Assembly: GCA_965237485.1 (NCBI GenBank)
Contig: CBDEFQ010000009.1
Coordinates: forward strand, 372,001 to 436,000
Direction: 5' to 3'
Length of the DNA: 64,000 bases
Source of the DNA: JAAELZ01 sp965237485
Lineage (GTDB): Bacteria > Pseudomonadota > Gammaproteobacteria > Arenicellales > Poriferihabitantaceae
The notes beneath the pieces are model-generated. The model was not told the origin of the DNA and did not search any database. It worked only from the letters and a program-made list of their open reading frames with translations. The number at the start of each line of letters is the position of its first letter. Position 1 is the stretch's first letter. Below are positions 28,897 through 38,576 of the stretch, in pieces. The position numbers and the translations under genes were made by a program.

Positions 28897-28962
28897 CTTC
28901 TAAGCTATCCTCGCTAACCGCATTGCCTCCTTCACTTAAGCCAAAAGAGTTTTGGTTAGGAA
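28897..28962 (-). pseudogene. Small second piece of the coiled-coil defence gene
   Basis: Removing the IS at 28963-30591 and one GAA duplication continues the frame from LNSLSV into PNQNSFGLSEGGNAVSEDS. It is then interrupted by the IS3 terminus at 28896. The rest of the gene is missing or lost in a deletion. Confidence 0.65.
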
Positions 28963-28993
28963 CCGGCAATTTTCAGGGTAGTTGCACATTTTC

Positions 28994-30043
28994 CTACGCA
29001 GCCAATAATACTTCTTTTTGTGGGTTCAGCGCAACCGCACCACAAGGCCGCCAATTTCGGGTTTGGCCAGACCACCGATTAGGTTTTGCTGCTTTAGCTT
29101 CCTGATAAACAACTTCTCGTTTTGCTAATAGGGCACTATCTTCACCGCGATAACGCTGGCCAGGTGTAACGTAGCGTATAGCACTGTGACGATGTTCTTC
29201 GTTATACCATTGCATAAACTTACCCACCCATTGGCGGGCGGCCTCTAAGCTATCGAAGCCTTGAGAAGGCCACGCAGGGCAATACTTTACCGTTCTAAAC
29301 ATGGATTCAATATAAGCGTTGTCATTGCTTACTCTTGGCCTTGAGTAAGAGGGCTTTATTCCTAATGCTTCTAACTTCGCTCTCATTGTGAACGATTTCA
29401 TTGGGCTGCCATTATCACTGTGTAAGACGGGCATGCCATCGCAGCTGGCCACTTTTAGAGCCGCCTGAGACATCAACTGCGCACCTAATTCACCGCTTTC
29501 AACAGGATGTACTTCCCAGTGAACGCCATAGCGACTGTAAAGGTCTTCTACCATGTACAGGTAATAATGCTTGCCAATAGTACGCGTCGCCAAATAGGTG
29601 ATATCCCACATCCACACAGCATTAGGTTTTAGCGCTATATGAGTATCGGGTGTTCGGGACTGCTTTTGTTTGGCGCGGCCGCGGTGCTTCAATTGCCCAT
29701 GCGCCTTGAGAACTCGATAAAAGCTAGACTCGCTGGCCACATAAATACCTTTGTCAGCCAACTGCGGTACTATTTGCGACGGCGGCAAATGATTGTATGC
29801 CGATTCATTACATATCGATAAAATGTGTTGCTGCTCTTGCTCGCTTAGTTTATTGCCAGGTACTGGCTTTTCTACCAAAGGACGTTGATCACTGCGGATA
29901 CTATCTTCTCCTTTTGGCTTCCAACGTCTAAGCGTAGACTCGGCAAGGCCAACCAACTCACAAGCACTTGAACGCTTTGAACCTGCGTCTACTGCTTCAT
30001 TAACATCATTGATTACTTTAATGCGCGTCTGAGTCGTAATCAT
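28994..30043 (-). CDS. rve-type transposase OrfB (copy 3)
   Basis: Intact 349-residue copy, protein-identical to copies 2 and 4 as far as read. Start at the ATG overlapping the orfA stop. Confidence 0.9.
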   Translation of the reverse strand: MITTQTRIKVINDVNEAVDAGSKRSSACELVGLAESTLRRWKPKGEDSIRSDQRPLVEKPVPGNKLSEQEQQHILSICNESAYNHLPPSQIVPQLADKGIYVASESSFYRVLKAHGQLKHRGRAKQKQSRTPDTHIALKPNAVWMWDITYLATRTIGKHYYLYMVEDLYSRYGVHWEVHPVESGELGAQLMSQAALKVASCDGMPVLHSDNGSPMKSFTMRAKLEALGIKPSYSRPRVSNDNAYIESMFRTVKYCPAWPSQGFDSLEAARQWVGKFMQWYNEEHRHSAIRYVTPGQRYRGEDSALLAKREVVYQEAKAAKPNRWSGQTRNWRPCGAVALNPQKEVLLAA

Positions 30044-30531
30044 ACTTCCTCGTCCTCCCAAAGCGCCTGAAACTTTTTTTGTAATACTAATAATGCGGCC
30101 GTTTCAGCCAAGGCTTTATCTTTGCGGCGCAGCTGGGTTTCTAGCTTCTTCTTGTCTTTTTTTAACGCACGTATTTCATCGCGCGCAACTTTAGGGCTAA
30201 TGAGAGCCTCATCAACACCATTAATACAAGCTTCTCGCCATTGCGTTATTTGAGTAGGGTATAGGCCTTTCTCTCGGCAATACGCAGATAATTCTTGTTC
30301 ATTCATCGCAGCAGTTTCAAGAACTACGGTGAACTTAGTTTGGCAATCCCACTGATTAGATGAATCACTATTAGGCATTAAAACTCCTGATCGTCTGGCT
30401 TTATTTCGCCAATCATACAAGGTTTGAACACTGATTCCTTCTTCTCTAGATATTTCTGCGAAGGACTGACTATTTGATGATAATAATTTAGATAAAACAG
30501 CTTCTCTTCGTTCTACGCTATATTTCGGCAT
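30040..30531 (-). CDS. IS OrfA (copy 3)
   Basis: Intact 163-residue HTH/coiled-coil protein, same as copy 4. Confidence 0.88.
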   Translation of the reverse strand: MPKYSVERREAVLSKLLSSNSQSFAEISREEGISVQTLYDWRNKARRSGVLMPNSDSSNQWDCQTKFTVVLETAAMNEQELSAYCREKGLYPTQITQWREACINGVDEALISPKVARDEIRALKKDKKKLETQLRRKDKALAETAALLVLQKKFQALWEDEEV

Positions 30532-30591
30532 GAGTATTTCTCCGCCGCCCCTTGTGAATTAAAATGTGTGCAACTACCCTGACGTCTGGGG

Positions 30592-32107
30592 GAACAGATA
30601 GAGAGTTTAATTGAAGAATCCAGCCATCTATAGATGGCTCCGAGTTTCCGATCAATATCACCTTTTTATGTTTAATCATTAAACGCCTAAATAGAGCTAG
30701 AAAAGGAGCTAAGTATCCGTCTTGATACCCCAAGTGAAAATCGTGAAGAATGAGTACGGCTAATTTATCATCAACGAGGAAGCGTTCTGCTAAAGAAGAC
30801 CAGCTCGCAAAACTTGTCCAATTGGGATCTACAAAGCCTTCTATAGTTTTGCTTTCCCATCCTAATGTCGTTAGCCAGCTGTCTATAAAATGACTTGTAG
30901 TGTCTTGAAATATCTCAGCATGCTTAGCGGTGTAGTGGTTAGCAAGAACGATGTTAAGATCTTCATTTTTTAGCGTGGATACGTTTCTTAGGCGTTCAAT
31001 AAAAGCACCTTCACTTTCATCGAATTTGATTTTGTCGCTTTTATTTGTTCGGTCAATTACAGCTATTGTATTTTGATGTTGATGTAATTCAGAGTTGTTC
31101 TTTAACTCAATTGACCTGTCTAAGGTAGTTGACTTTAAGTTTTCAATGTCATCCATTACACTTTCGATTAATACTTCAGTATCAGATAATTTTTCACTCA
31201 CATATTTCTGTTGGTTTAACGTTCTATCGTTTAGGTTTTCTAGCTTTGATGTTATTGCAGTAAGTTCAGTCTTATCTATTCTGCTTTTTATTAGTTCGTC
31301 ATAGTGGGACGTGGTGGACTCTATTTTTTGTTCAATATCTTTAAGCTTGAGTTGAACACCATTAATCTGAGATAGCTCTGATTCACGTGCAGTATTGATT
31401 TGAATAACATCTTTGCTGATGCGATTTAGGCTCGAAAATTTATTGCGAATATCTCTTTCTAACTCTTCCAATTTATTATCAAAGGAATCACCTAATAATA
31501 AGTCGGCCTTTAACTTAGATGATTGCTTACTTAGTCTAGATACTTCCGTGAGGGATCTATCACGAATTTCTACTCCTCTAAGATTTGCTAGGTTATCTTC
31601 GATTTTTCTATCTCTTTCGAAAAACCAGACTTTATATAAAAAGTTAATTTCGTCAACAGATACATCATATTTATCTCGATGCTCCACTAATAACTCAATC
31701 GCTGACGCTTGATCCAAATTTTCAGGAGCGGAGGTTTTAGCCAGCAAAATGCCAAACTTCCCGTTATTTTTAGTCCAATGAATAACTGCGTTTGCGTAGA
31801 GGTAATCCCATAGAGGGTCGAGGTGGTTCTCCATGTTTTTTATCACTTGAGGTAAAGCCTGCTCACGAAATTTGCTGGTGCGTTGTCTGAAGCCAGAAAC
31901 CAGTTTCCGCGTAACTTTATCGAAATGAACTCTCCCCTCTTTAGAGTTAAAACAATAATCTAAGAATATTTTTCTCGCTGTTCTTTCATTTTTATCTTTA
32001 AGTAAACCTATTATTCGATGTTTTTCCTTTTCTAAATTTGGGTTCATCTCCGGTTTTGAGAGTTGATGTAAAAAATCACCTAAAGATTTATTGCTCTTAT
32101 TATTCAA
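30592..32107 (-). pseudogene. Coiled-coil defence protein, 5' part (possible DruF)
   Basis: About 505 native residues. The TTG start at 32105-32107 overlaps the methylase stop by 8 bp; the first ATG would be about 20 codons later. An N-terminal helical part (about 1-170) is followed by a long coiled coil (about 180-330, e.g. LKLKDIEQKIESTTSHYDEL). A C-terminal globular segment with hydrophobic strands (LAVLILHDFHLGYQ, KKVILIGNSEPS) is reminiscent of P-loop ATPase or other alpha/beta folds, but no Walker A is seen. The IS adds a foreign tail (PPDVRVVAHIL...). Position after the methylase matches druF of Druantia type II; the sequence itself I do not recognise. Confidence 0.55.
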
Positions 32108-33314
32108 CTGTTACCTTCCTTGCTCCAGGACCCTTTCCAACGCCAGGGTGATTCGCATGCTCTGCATATAAATGACTATATTTTTTTGGGACTCGGGATA
32201 TCTTTGGAGTAGTAGGTACTCCTTCGCGTGAAGGAATGCCAAACACCAATTTTTTTGAAGATGCGTTGCCAGCTAATGCCTCAATAATTTTTAGCCCAAT
32301 AACTTCGCCGAGTAAAGGGGGGACAGCATTACCTATTTGCCTTCGTACTTCGTTATACGTACCACTAAATTTGTATGATTCGGGAAAAGATTGCAGTCTC
32401 GCCAGCTCCCTTTCGGAAAGTTTCCTATTGCTCCAATGAAATGGCCCTGTACTTGATCCTGGACTTGCTGTGATCGTCCAGCTTGGCGAATTCGGCTCAA
32501 GTTTTAATAAGAAATTCCAATATCTTGTTCGCCAGCCAAAGATTGGCTTTCCATTCATTTTAGGCGTGTGCCATAGATAATTTTTCCCTGGAGGAATTGT
32601 GGGTAAAAGTTCGGCCCACTTTCCTGTCATTTCTAGTTCTCTGTTCTTATCTTTGATGTCACCAATTGCATCGTAAGCAGTAATGAAGTTGTTTAGCTGT
32701 GAATCATTGTCATCTGGCCCATGAGTTGGCGCGGGACTGGTGAATTCTTTTCCATTAGAGAAGGCAACCATAAAGACTCGTTCTCTAGATTGAGGAACGC
32801 CAAAATTTTTAGCATTTAATTCGTGAGTACATAGTTTATATTTTGTCCCGAATTTAGTGTTAATTCTATCAAATTGTTTTTTAATAAACTGAAGACCTTC
32901 AGTTTTATTTTTGTATTTAATTCCTGGTACGTTTTCAATTAAAACGGCTTTGGGAAGCATTTGATAAACCATATCCATAAACTTAATTAGAGTTGTGGCT
33001 CTTTTATCGTCCATTCTAGGAGTGTCTCCGTTAACCCACAGCCCTGATTTCGAAAACGGCTGGCATGGAGGGCCACCAGCTATCAAATCTAACTCACCTG
33101 GCTTTAGTCCATTTTTTTTTAGAATCAGGTTTGGATCTATTAAGTGTACATCACCTTGAAATATTTCCTTTTCGGCTACAGAGTTTGCAAGCAGAGTCTC
33201 ACAACATATAGGATCATGTTCGATTGAATAGATCCTCCTAAATCCAGCAGCTTCCAGGCCGAGATCTAATCCTCCAGCTCCCGAAAACACCGACACCAAT
33301 TTTAGTTTCTTCAT
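32100..33314 (-). CDS. DNA cytosine-5 methyltransferase (DruM-like)
   Basis: A 404-residue C5-methylase with all main motifs in order: FSGAGGLDLGLE (I, SAM binding, about 10-21), GGPPCQPFSKSG (IV, catalytic Cys), ENVPG (VI), QSRERVFMVAF (VIII), a target-recognition stretch, then RLQSFPESY (IX) and RRQIGNAVPPLLGE (X). It should methylate host DNA to mark self. It is first in the operon and intact. The IS256-type fragment begins only about 70 bp upstream, so the native promoter may have been lost or altered. DruM in Druantia type II is a C5-methylase; an ordinary restriction-modification partner is the alternative. Confidence 0.9.
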   Translation of the reverse strand: MKKLKLVSVFSGAGGLDLGLEAAGFRRIYSIEHDPICCETLLANSVAEKEIFQGDVHLIDPNLILKKNGLKPGELDLIAGGPPCQPFSKSGLWVNGDTPRMDDKRATTLIKFMDMVYQMLPKAVLIENVPGIKYKNKTEGLQFIKKQFDRINTKFGTKYKLCTHELNAKNFGVPQSRERVFMVAFSNGKEFTSPAPTHGPDDNDSQLNNFITAYDAIGDIKDKNRELEMTGKWAELLPTIPPGKNYLWHTPKMNGKPIFGWRTRYWNFLLKLEPNSPSWTITASPGSSTGPFHWSNRKLSERELARLQSFPESYKFSGTYNEVRRQIGNAVPPLLGEVIGLKIIEALAGNASSKKLVFGIPSREGVPTTPKISRVPKKYSHLYAEHANHPGVGKGPGARKVTVE

Positions 33315-33384
33315 GCCTAACTATTATCCCTCTATCTAAATCTTGTATTTATGTAAGCAGAATATGAATACTCTATTAAAACCA

Positions 33385-34335
33385 GAGTTATGCCTGAAAG
33401 TAGTGTATGGAGTAGTTGACTAAAAGCGGCGTATCGGGATGAGTTGAGTTTACAACAACTTAAACTTCCACAGACATACGCCACTATGAAACAGAATAAA
33501 ATTATTTCCTTTGAAAAGCCAGAGCAAAGCATCGATCCGCTGCAAGAATTGATTCGCAATGGCGCCAGGCAACTCATTCAAACCGCGGTCGAGAGTGAGT
33601 TATCTGAACTGCTGTATCGCAATTGTGACAAAGTCTCAGATTCAGGACACGCTGGTGTCGTTCGTAACGGCTATTTGCCAGAACGTGAACTGCAAACCGG
33701 GATCGGCCCAGTCAAAGTACGTATCCCCAAGGTGCGCTCCCGCACTGGAGTACCGATCACCTTTCGATCTGCTTTAGTGCCGCCGTATGTGCGTAAAACG
33801 AGAACACTAGAAGCGACCTTGCCTTGGCTGTATCTCAAGGGTGTCAGCACTGGAGAAATGGGGGATGCACTGAGCGTGCTAGTGGGTCAATCAGCGACTG
33901 GGTTATCATCAAGCACAGTGAGTAAGCTCAAAGCAACGTGGTCTCAGGAGTACAAGGATTGGAATAGAGAAGGTTTAGATCGAGATTGATGGGTTTATCT
34001 ATGGGCGGACGGGATACACAGCGGCCTGCGCGGCGATGAGGGCCGGGCTCTGTGCCTTAGTTGTCATCGGAGTGAATGAGCGCGGTCACAAGAAATTACT
34101 GGCGATTGAAGACGGTGAGCGAGAGTCTACGCAGAGTTGGCGAGAGGTGTTGTTGGCACTCAAGGAGCGAGGCCTGAATCAACCAGAGCGGGGCATCGGT
34201 GATGGTGCTTTAGGCTTTTGGAATGCCCTGGAAGAAGTCTATCCTGGCACTAAACATCAACGGTGCTGGGTGCATAAAATGGCCAACGTGCTGAACAAGC
34301 TGCCTAAATCGGTGCAGCCCAAAGCAAAAGCAGCT
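33385..34335 (+). pseudogene. IS256-type element, 3'-truncated and mutated
   Basis: Same family as the 1,394-bp copies, starting at the terminal GAGTTATGCC. The transposase (from about 33486) has a CGA to TGA nonsense near 33987 and an extra base near 34046. It ends abruptly at 34335 after KAKAA. It is a dead copy between the two defence loci. Confidence 0.92.
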
Positions 34336-34586
34336 TGCAGAAGTTTTGCACTACAGAACTCCCAGAGTTTTGTTAAACGCGGTCAGCTCTCAGCGCTGTC
34401 CCATTCATACGTTTAAATGCGGAAAGCTCCGTGTCGCAGATATCCGTGATGTCGCGGATTATCTTGATCGGGGACGAAGCGTTTCGTGATAAAGGAACAG
34501 ACATGGGATTTTTTTGCAAAAGAATCCCATGTCCCCTCATACGAATAACAGCTCGCCCAAGTAGGACGAATCGGCTCTCTGGACTA
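34336..34586. other. Non-coding junction with hairpin
   Basis: No supported gene. An 11-bp inverted repeat GACATGGGATT/AATCCCATGTC (34500-34510 and 34523-34533) lies beyond the end of the restriction gene. A deletion joint with the truncated IS is at 34335. A 92-codon minus-strand frame crossing into the restriction gene is not convincing. Confidence 0.45.
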
Positions 34587-37097
34587 TTAAATACTTTTTG
34601 TTGATACCCCGTGATCTGAAAACATCTGGTCCAATTGGTTATCACTTTCAATTTTTAGGATTTTTCTTCGAACTGCATCATTTCCAACATCCAATCGCAA
34701 ATAATGCTCTTGACCGTCAGCTTCTTTACTTTTTCGGATAAGTTGAATTCGATCAAACAATCTCCAGTGCTTCTCAGCAAATTTAGCAAGACCTAATATT
34801 TTCACGACGTTATCCTTTAGACTAGAATCATGAGGCTCCAGAATATCAAATATAAAGCCTTTGTCAGATTTTCGAATTACAACTAAATCAGGGAACATGG
34901 GCTTTACTGTTCCTGCCTGCTCATATGGAATCTCCAGAGACCATGGTTTACGGTCGACATTTCTCAACCAGCCAACTACTGATGAGTCGGCAAGTTCTTC
35001 CTGCAATACACCTTGCTCCCACGTTCCAAGGTCTGCACGAAACTTTTTATTTTCGTCCAAGTATAGATGCCGTGGGTATTCCAAAGCACTTGAAGAGAGG
35101 TGAAAATCTATGCTCTCGGGTAAGCTCCATGGAATATCATGCGGAATGTTTGTGGCAAGACGCAGTCGCTCATAGTGTTTCCTTCGCTTCTCCCTAAGCC
35201 CAGCAATGTCTTGCCTATATTTTAAGTATAGATCGTCAAAAATCGTTTCTGCAAAAGTGTTTAAACTCTTCATCGCATCAAGATTTTGAGCTAATACTAC
35301 TAGCTTTACTTTCACAAGATTCGCCTCTTGATCTCCCTCACTGCGCCAATAGTCTGTGTGGAGTCCATTACCTAATAGTCGACCCGCCTTTTCAAAATGA
35401 TTGTTAATATCTTCTGATGTCGCATCAAGAGTATATTTGCCATCGGTTTCAGAATTATTTGTGCCGTGCTCTACGGCGATTGTTTCTAGATCAACAGCAA
35501 TAATTTGTTTCGCTTTGTCTTCGAGCGCACCAGAATCTTTGAGATTTTTAACTTCACGCTGCATCTTTTCAATGATTTTTGTGGTGACACTTTTTTGCGC
35601 ACTTTCATCAATTCGGTCATGCGTTAGCCCACGGGCGAGCCCCATTAGACGGCGAAGGTCACTTTGTTTACGCACTGCATTGACTCTGTAGGTAATTAGT
35701 TCATCCATGGCTTTAAAAATTTCATCTGCACTGTCACGTCGATTGAGTGTCACTAATTCACGACTTGTTCCAATTTCAGATGGTGGTACATCTTCGACAT
35801 TCTTCAGATCGTCAATAACAGACTCGACGGTTGCTTGATCATAATGTGGTAGATACAAATGCACATCATTGAGATCCGCCTTTGCTTCAACGCGCCGCGC
35901 CAAAGGAGTTCTTACCATACGGCCAAGAAGCTGTGCAATATAGGTATGATCCTGCGCTCGACGAAAAGACATCATGACTTCCGCTCGAGGGCAATCCCAA
36001 CCCGTAGAGAGATTCATTTTAAACAAAACAACCCTAATACTGTTGTCTTCTTCGATACGAGAAGCCTCGATGTGCCTCACACGGTAACCATTCACATCAA
36101 AATTACCAAGCTCGTTGAAAGTATGTGCCGTCTCCCCGTCTCTTAATTTTCTGCCGATTGAACTTTCTATCGTGTTCAAGCTGGCACTTAAATTCGTTTT
36201 AGTTTTCACCCTGTCGTTGCCATCCTCTACTTGAATGACCAAAATTGGCGATACCACAGATTCGCTCTCAGCTCGGCAGTATTCCGTCCAACTCTTCTCG
36301 ACTGACTGCCAGCGTCTGGCGGCCTCACTCAATAATGTCATTTCTGCCTGACTTGAAGTATCCGGATAATGGATCAGAATGCGATCTTTCAGTAATCCAG
36401 ATTCTCTTACATCTTCTGACTCAATGTAAACCTTGTGTACCGTGTGAGTTGTACCTGTCAGGAGTTCCTCAAATCGTTGCGGAGTAGCAGATACACCGAC
36501 TACTAAGGGCATTTGACACATCCCATCAATTTCACTACCTAATAAAAACTTTTGTAAAATGGTTTTTGCTTTCTCCTCCGCTCTTCCACCACGCATCCCT
36601 CTGTGAGCTTCATCGATTACAACGTAGAACCGATCTGGCACGGCCTTTGCCGTATTAGCTAAAGTTTCCCAGATAGTGAATTGCCGCCCATCTCCCCGAC
36701 GCGTCAACAACTTATCACTGCCTAGTTTCTGGGTGTTCATAAAATAAATATGACCACCTTTTAGTCGTTCTAAATCAAAACTGGTATTTATATTTACTAA
36801 CTGGCGTACGAAGATACGCTCTGACTTACCTTCAATCTTCAACCGCGTCTGTTCATTCAGTTCTGGCATATCTGAAATCCATAAAATCACTGCATCTGGT
36901 TGCGTATCGAACCCTGGTTCGCCAAAAAATATATCCTCAAACAGTGCCGTCATAACAATAGTTTTTCCAGCGCCTGTTGGCGCAGAAAAGGAAATCACCT
37001 GAGGGTTTTGAACAGATGCATACTGTCTTGCTGTCGTAAGCTTGGTGTGTAGCCCTGTCAGAGCATCTTCTTGAAAATCAAATAGTCTAACTTTCAC
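34587..37097 (-). CDS. Type III-like restriction enzyme, Res subunit (helicase-nuclease)
   Basis: An 836-residue DEAH translocase with Walker A PTGAGKT (40-46), DEAH at 162-165, VGVSATPQRF (motif III), STGWDCPRAEVMMSFR (motif V) and QLLGRMVRTP (motif VI). The C-terminal nuclease region reads MFPDLVVIRKS...GFIFDILEPHD, a PD-(D/E)XK variant in which the usual ExK is replaced by DILEPHD, as I recall for a subset of Res proteins. It should act with the adjacent methylase. Its ATG directly abuts the methylase stop at 37097. The gene is intact, but the partner methylase is split, so toxicity would be expected unless Res needs Mod to recognise DNA, as in type III enzymes. Confidence 0.85.
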   Translation of the reverse strand: MKVRLFDFQEDALTGLHTKLTTARQYASVQNPQVISFSAPTGAGKTIVMTALFEDIFFGEPGFDTQPDAVILWISDMPELNEQTRLKIEGKSERIFVRQLVNINTSFDLERLKGGHIYFMNTQKLGSDKLLTRRGDGRQFTIWETLANTAKAVPDRFYVVIDEAHRGMRGGRAEEKAKTILQKFLLGSEIDGMCQMPLVVGVSATPQRFEELLTGTTHTVHKVYIESEDVRESGLLKDRILIHYPDTSSQAEMTLLSEAARRWQSVEKSWTEYCRAESESVVSPILVIQVEDGNDRVKTKTNLSASLNTIESSIGRKLRDGETAHTFNELGNFDVNGYRVRHIEASRIEEDNSIRVVLFKMNLSTGWDCPRAEVMMSFRRAQDHTYIAQLLGRMVRTPLARRVEAKADLNDVHLYLPHYDQATVESVIDDLKNVEDVPPSEIGTSRELVTLNRRDSADEIFKAMDELITYRVNAVRKQSDLRRLMGLARGLTHDRIDESAQKSVTTKIIEKMQREVKNLKDSGALEDKAKQIIAVDLETIAVEHGTNNSETDGKYTLDATSEDINNHFEKAGRLLGNGLHTDYWRSEGDQEANLVKVKLVVLAQNLDAMKSLNTFAETIFDDLYLKYRQDIAGLREKRRKHYERLRLATNIPHDIPWSLPESIDFHLSSSALEYPRHLYLDENKKFRADLGTWEQGVLQEELADSSVVGWLRNVDRKPWSLEIPYEQAGTVKPMFPDLVVIRKSDKGFIFDILEPHDSSLKDNVVKILGLAKFAEKHWRLFDRIQLIRKSKEADGQEHYLRLDVGNDAVRRKILKIESDNQLDQMFSDHGVSTKSI

Positions 37098-38024
37098 TAT
37101 GCATTCTCTCCTTTATTTATAACGAAGTTCTCCAGATAATCTCGATAGAGTTGAATCACATTCGGAACGTTTAAATGCTCCGCCATCTCCTGAAAGGACT
37201 CTTCTGAATTAGTCACAAGGTAGACATGAGATAAGCCTGTCTTTTTTTTAATTTGCTCTAAAAAATCGGCAAACAACGTTTCATCTACCAGTACAGCAAA
37301 ATGATTGCGGAATGAGAAAAGTATGTCTGGAATAGGTTTGTTTGCTGGTAACTTTGGTCGCGGTCCAATTGCACCGGATCGTAACCAAAGGATAGGTAAT
37401 ATTTCTCGAAACTGACGACCAAGCGCCACATGATTTTTATCTAAAAACTCGAGGCGAAAGTATTCAAGATTAGCTTTAAATCCTTCACTCATCGGACGCG
37501 ATTCTTTTTCCATGACAATAATCGAACCAAGTAACTCGTTAATACGTGATTTGATGCTATTGAATATCGCTTTTTTCTCAGTGACTATATAAAAATCAGT
37601 TATATGATCTTGACCTTCAAGTGATTGCAGCCACTCATCTATTTTTACTTCGTCGAACAATACCGATACGGAAGCTGCATATTTCTCTGACACAATAAAA
37701 TCCGAGTCTTTTTTTACTGATGATTGTGGGAGATTCTTCTTCCCAATTAGCGCAACCAACTGTTTCTTATTCGCAATCGAAAGCGGTTTGTCGTCAGAAG
37801 CAAAACCAATCTGATGAAATCGTCTCGATTTTGGCTTCTCAATGAAATTTCCGGTGAAGTATTCTCCATCTAAAACCATTCCATCATTGCGCTTACCCAA
37901 AATAGAATGCTTTGAGCGGGGCCACGTAACAGACTGACAGATACCGCGTCGCTCCCACTCTTCATCTCCTGGCTTTAATCCTACCTTTTCAAAAGCCAAT
38001 GCTTCTTCTGAAGAAAGTTCGTTA
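37097..38024 (-). pseudogene. 3' half of type III-like DNA methyltransferase (Mod)
   Basis: About 308 residues, continuing the methylase at NNELSSEEALAFEKVGLKPG. The block GDEEWERRGICQSVTWPR is typical of the segment following the methylase core in this family. The C-terminal part is probably the target-recognition or Res-contact domain. The IS end gives the remnant an ATG (MCNYPDVWG-), so it may be translated as a separate polypeptide. Confidence 0.75.
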
Positions 38025-38084
38025 CCCCAGACGTCAGGGTAGTTGCACACATTTTAATTCACAAGGGGCGGCGGAGAAATACTC

Positions 38085-38576
38085 ATGCCGAAATATAGCG
38101 TAGAACGAAGAGAAGCTGTTTTATCTAAATTATTATCATCAAATAGTCAGTCCTTCGCAGAAATATCTAGAGAAGAAGGAATCAGTGTTCAAACCTTGTA
38201 TGATTGGCGAAATAAAGCCAGACGATCAGGAGTTTTAATGCCTAATAGTGATTCATCTAATCAGTGGGATTGCCAAACTAAGTTCACCGTAGTTCTTGAA
38301 ACTGCTGCGATGAATGAACAAGAATTATCTGCGTATTGCCGAGAGAAAGGCCTATACCCTACTCAAATAACGCAATGGCGAGAAGCTTGTATTAATGGTG
38401 TTGATGAGGCTCTCATTAGCCCTAAAGTTGCGCGTGATGAAATACGTGCGTTAAAAAAAGACAAGAAGAAGCTAGAAACCCAGCTGCGCCGCAAAGATAA
38501 AGCCTTGGCTGAAACGGCCGCATTATTAGTATTACAAAAAAAGTTTCAGGCGCTTTGGGAGGACGAGGAAGTATGA
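38085..38576 (+). CDS. IS OrfA (copy 4)
   Basis: 163-residue HTH/coiled-coil protein of the rve-type IS, intact. Confidence 0.88.
   Translation: MPKYSVERREAVLSKLLSSNSQSFAEISREEGISVQTLYDWRNKARRSGVLMPNSDSSNQWDCQTKFTVVLETAAMNEQELSAYCREKGLYPTQITQWREACINGVDEALISPKVARDEIRALKKDKKKLETQLRRKDKALAETAALLVLQKKFQALWEDEEV

Larger units (their letters stand above)
28963..30591 (-). mobile_element. 1,629-bp rve-type IS, copy 3
   Basis: Full-length element flanked by the 3-bp duplication GAA (28960-28962 and 30592-30594), inserted near the 3' end of the preserved part of the coiled-coil gene. Confidence 0.93.

Noticed and set aside
12093..33314. DISARM locus
   Set aside because: DISARM has a separate DUF1998 protein (DrmB) and helicase DrmA, usually with a PLD protein. 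Here helicase and DUF1998 are one chain and no PLD motif is seen, which fits DruE better.
34373..34651. A 92-residue minus-strand gene
   Set aside because: It runs antisense and across the end of the restriction gene and through a hairpin; no recognisable family.
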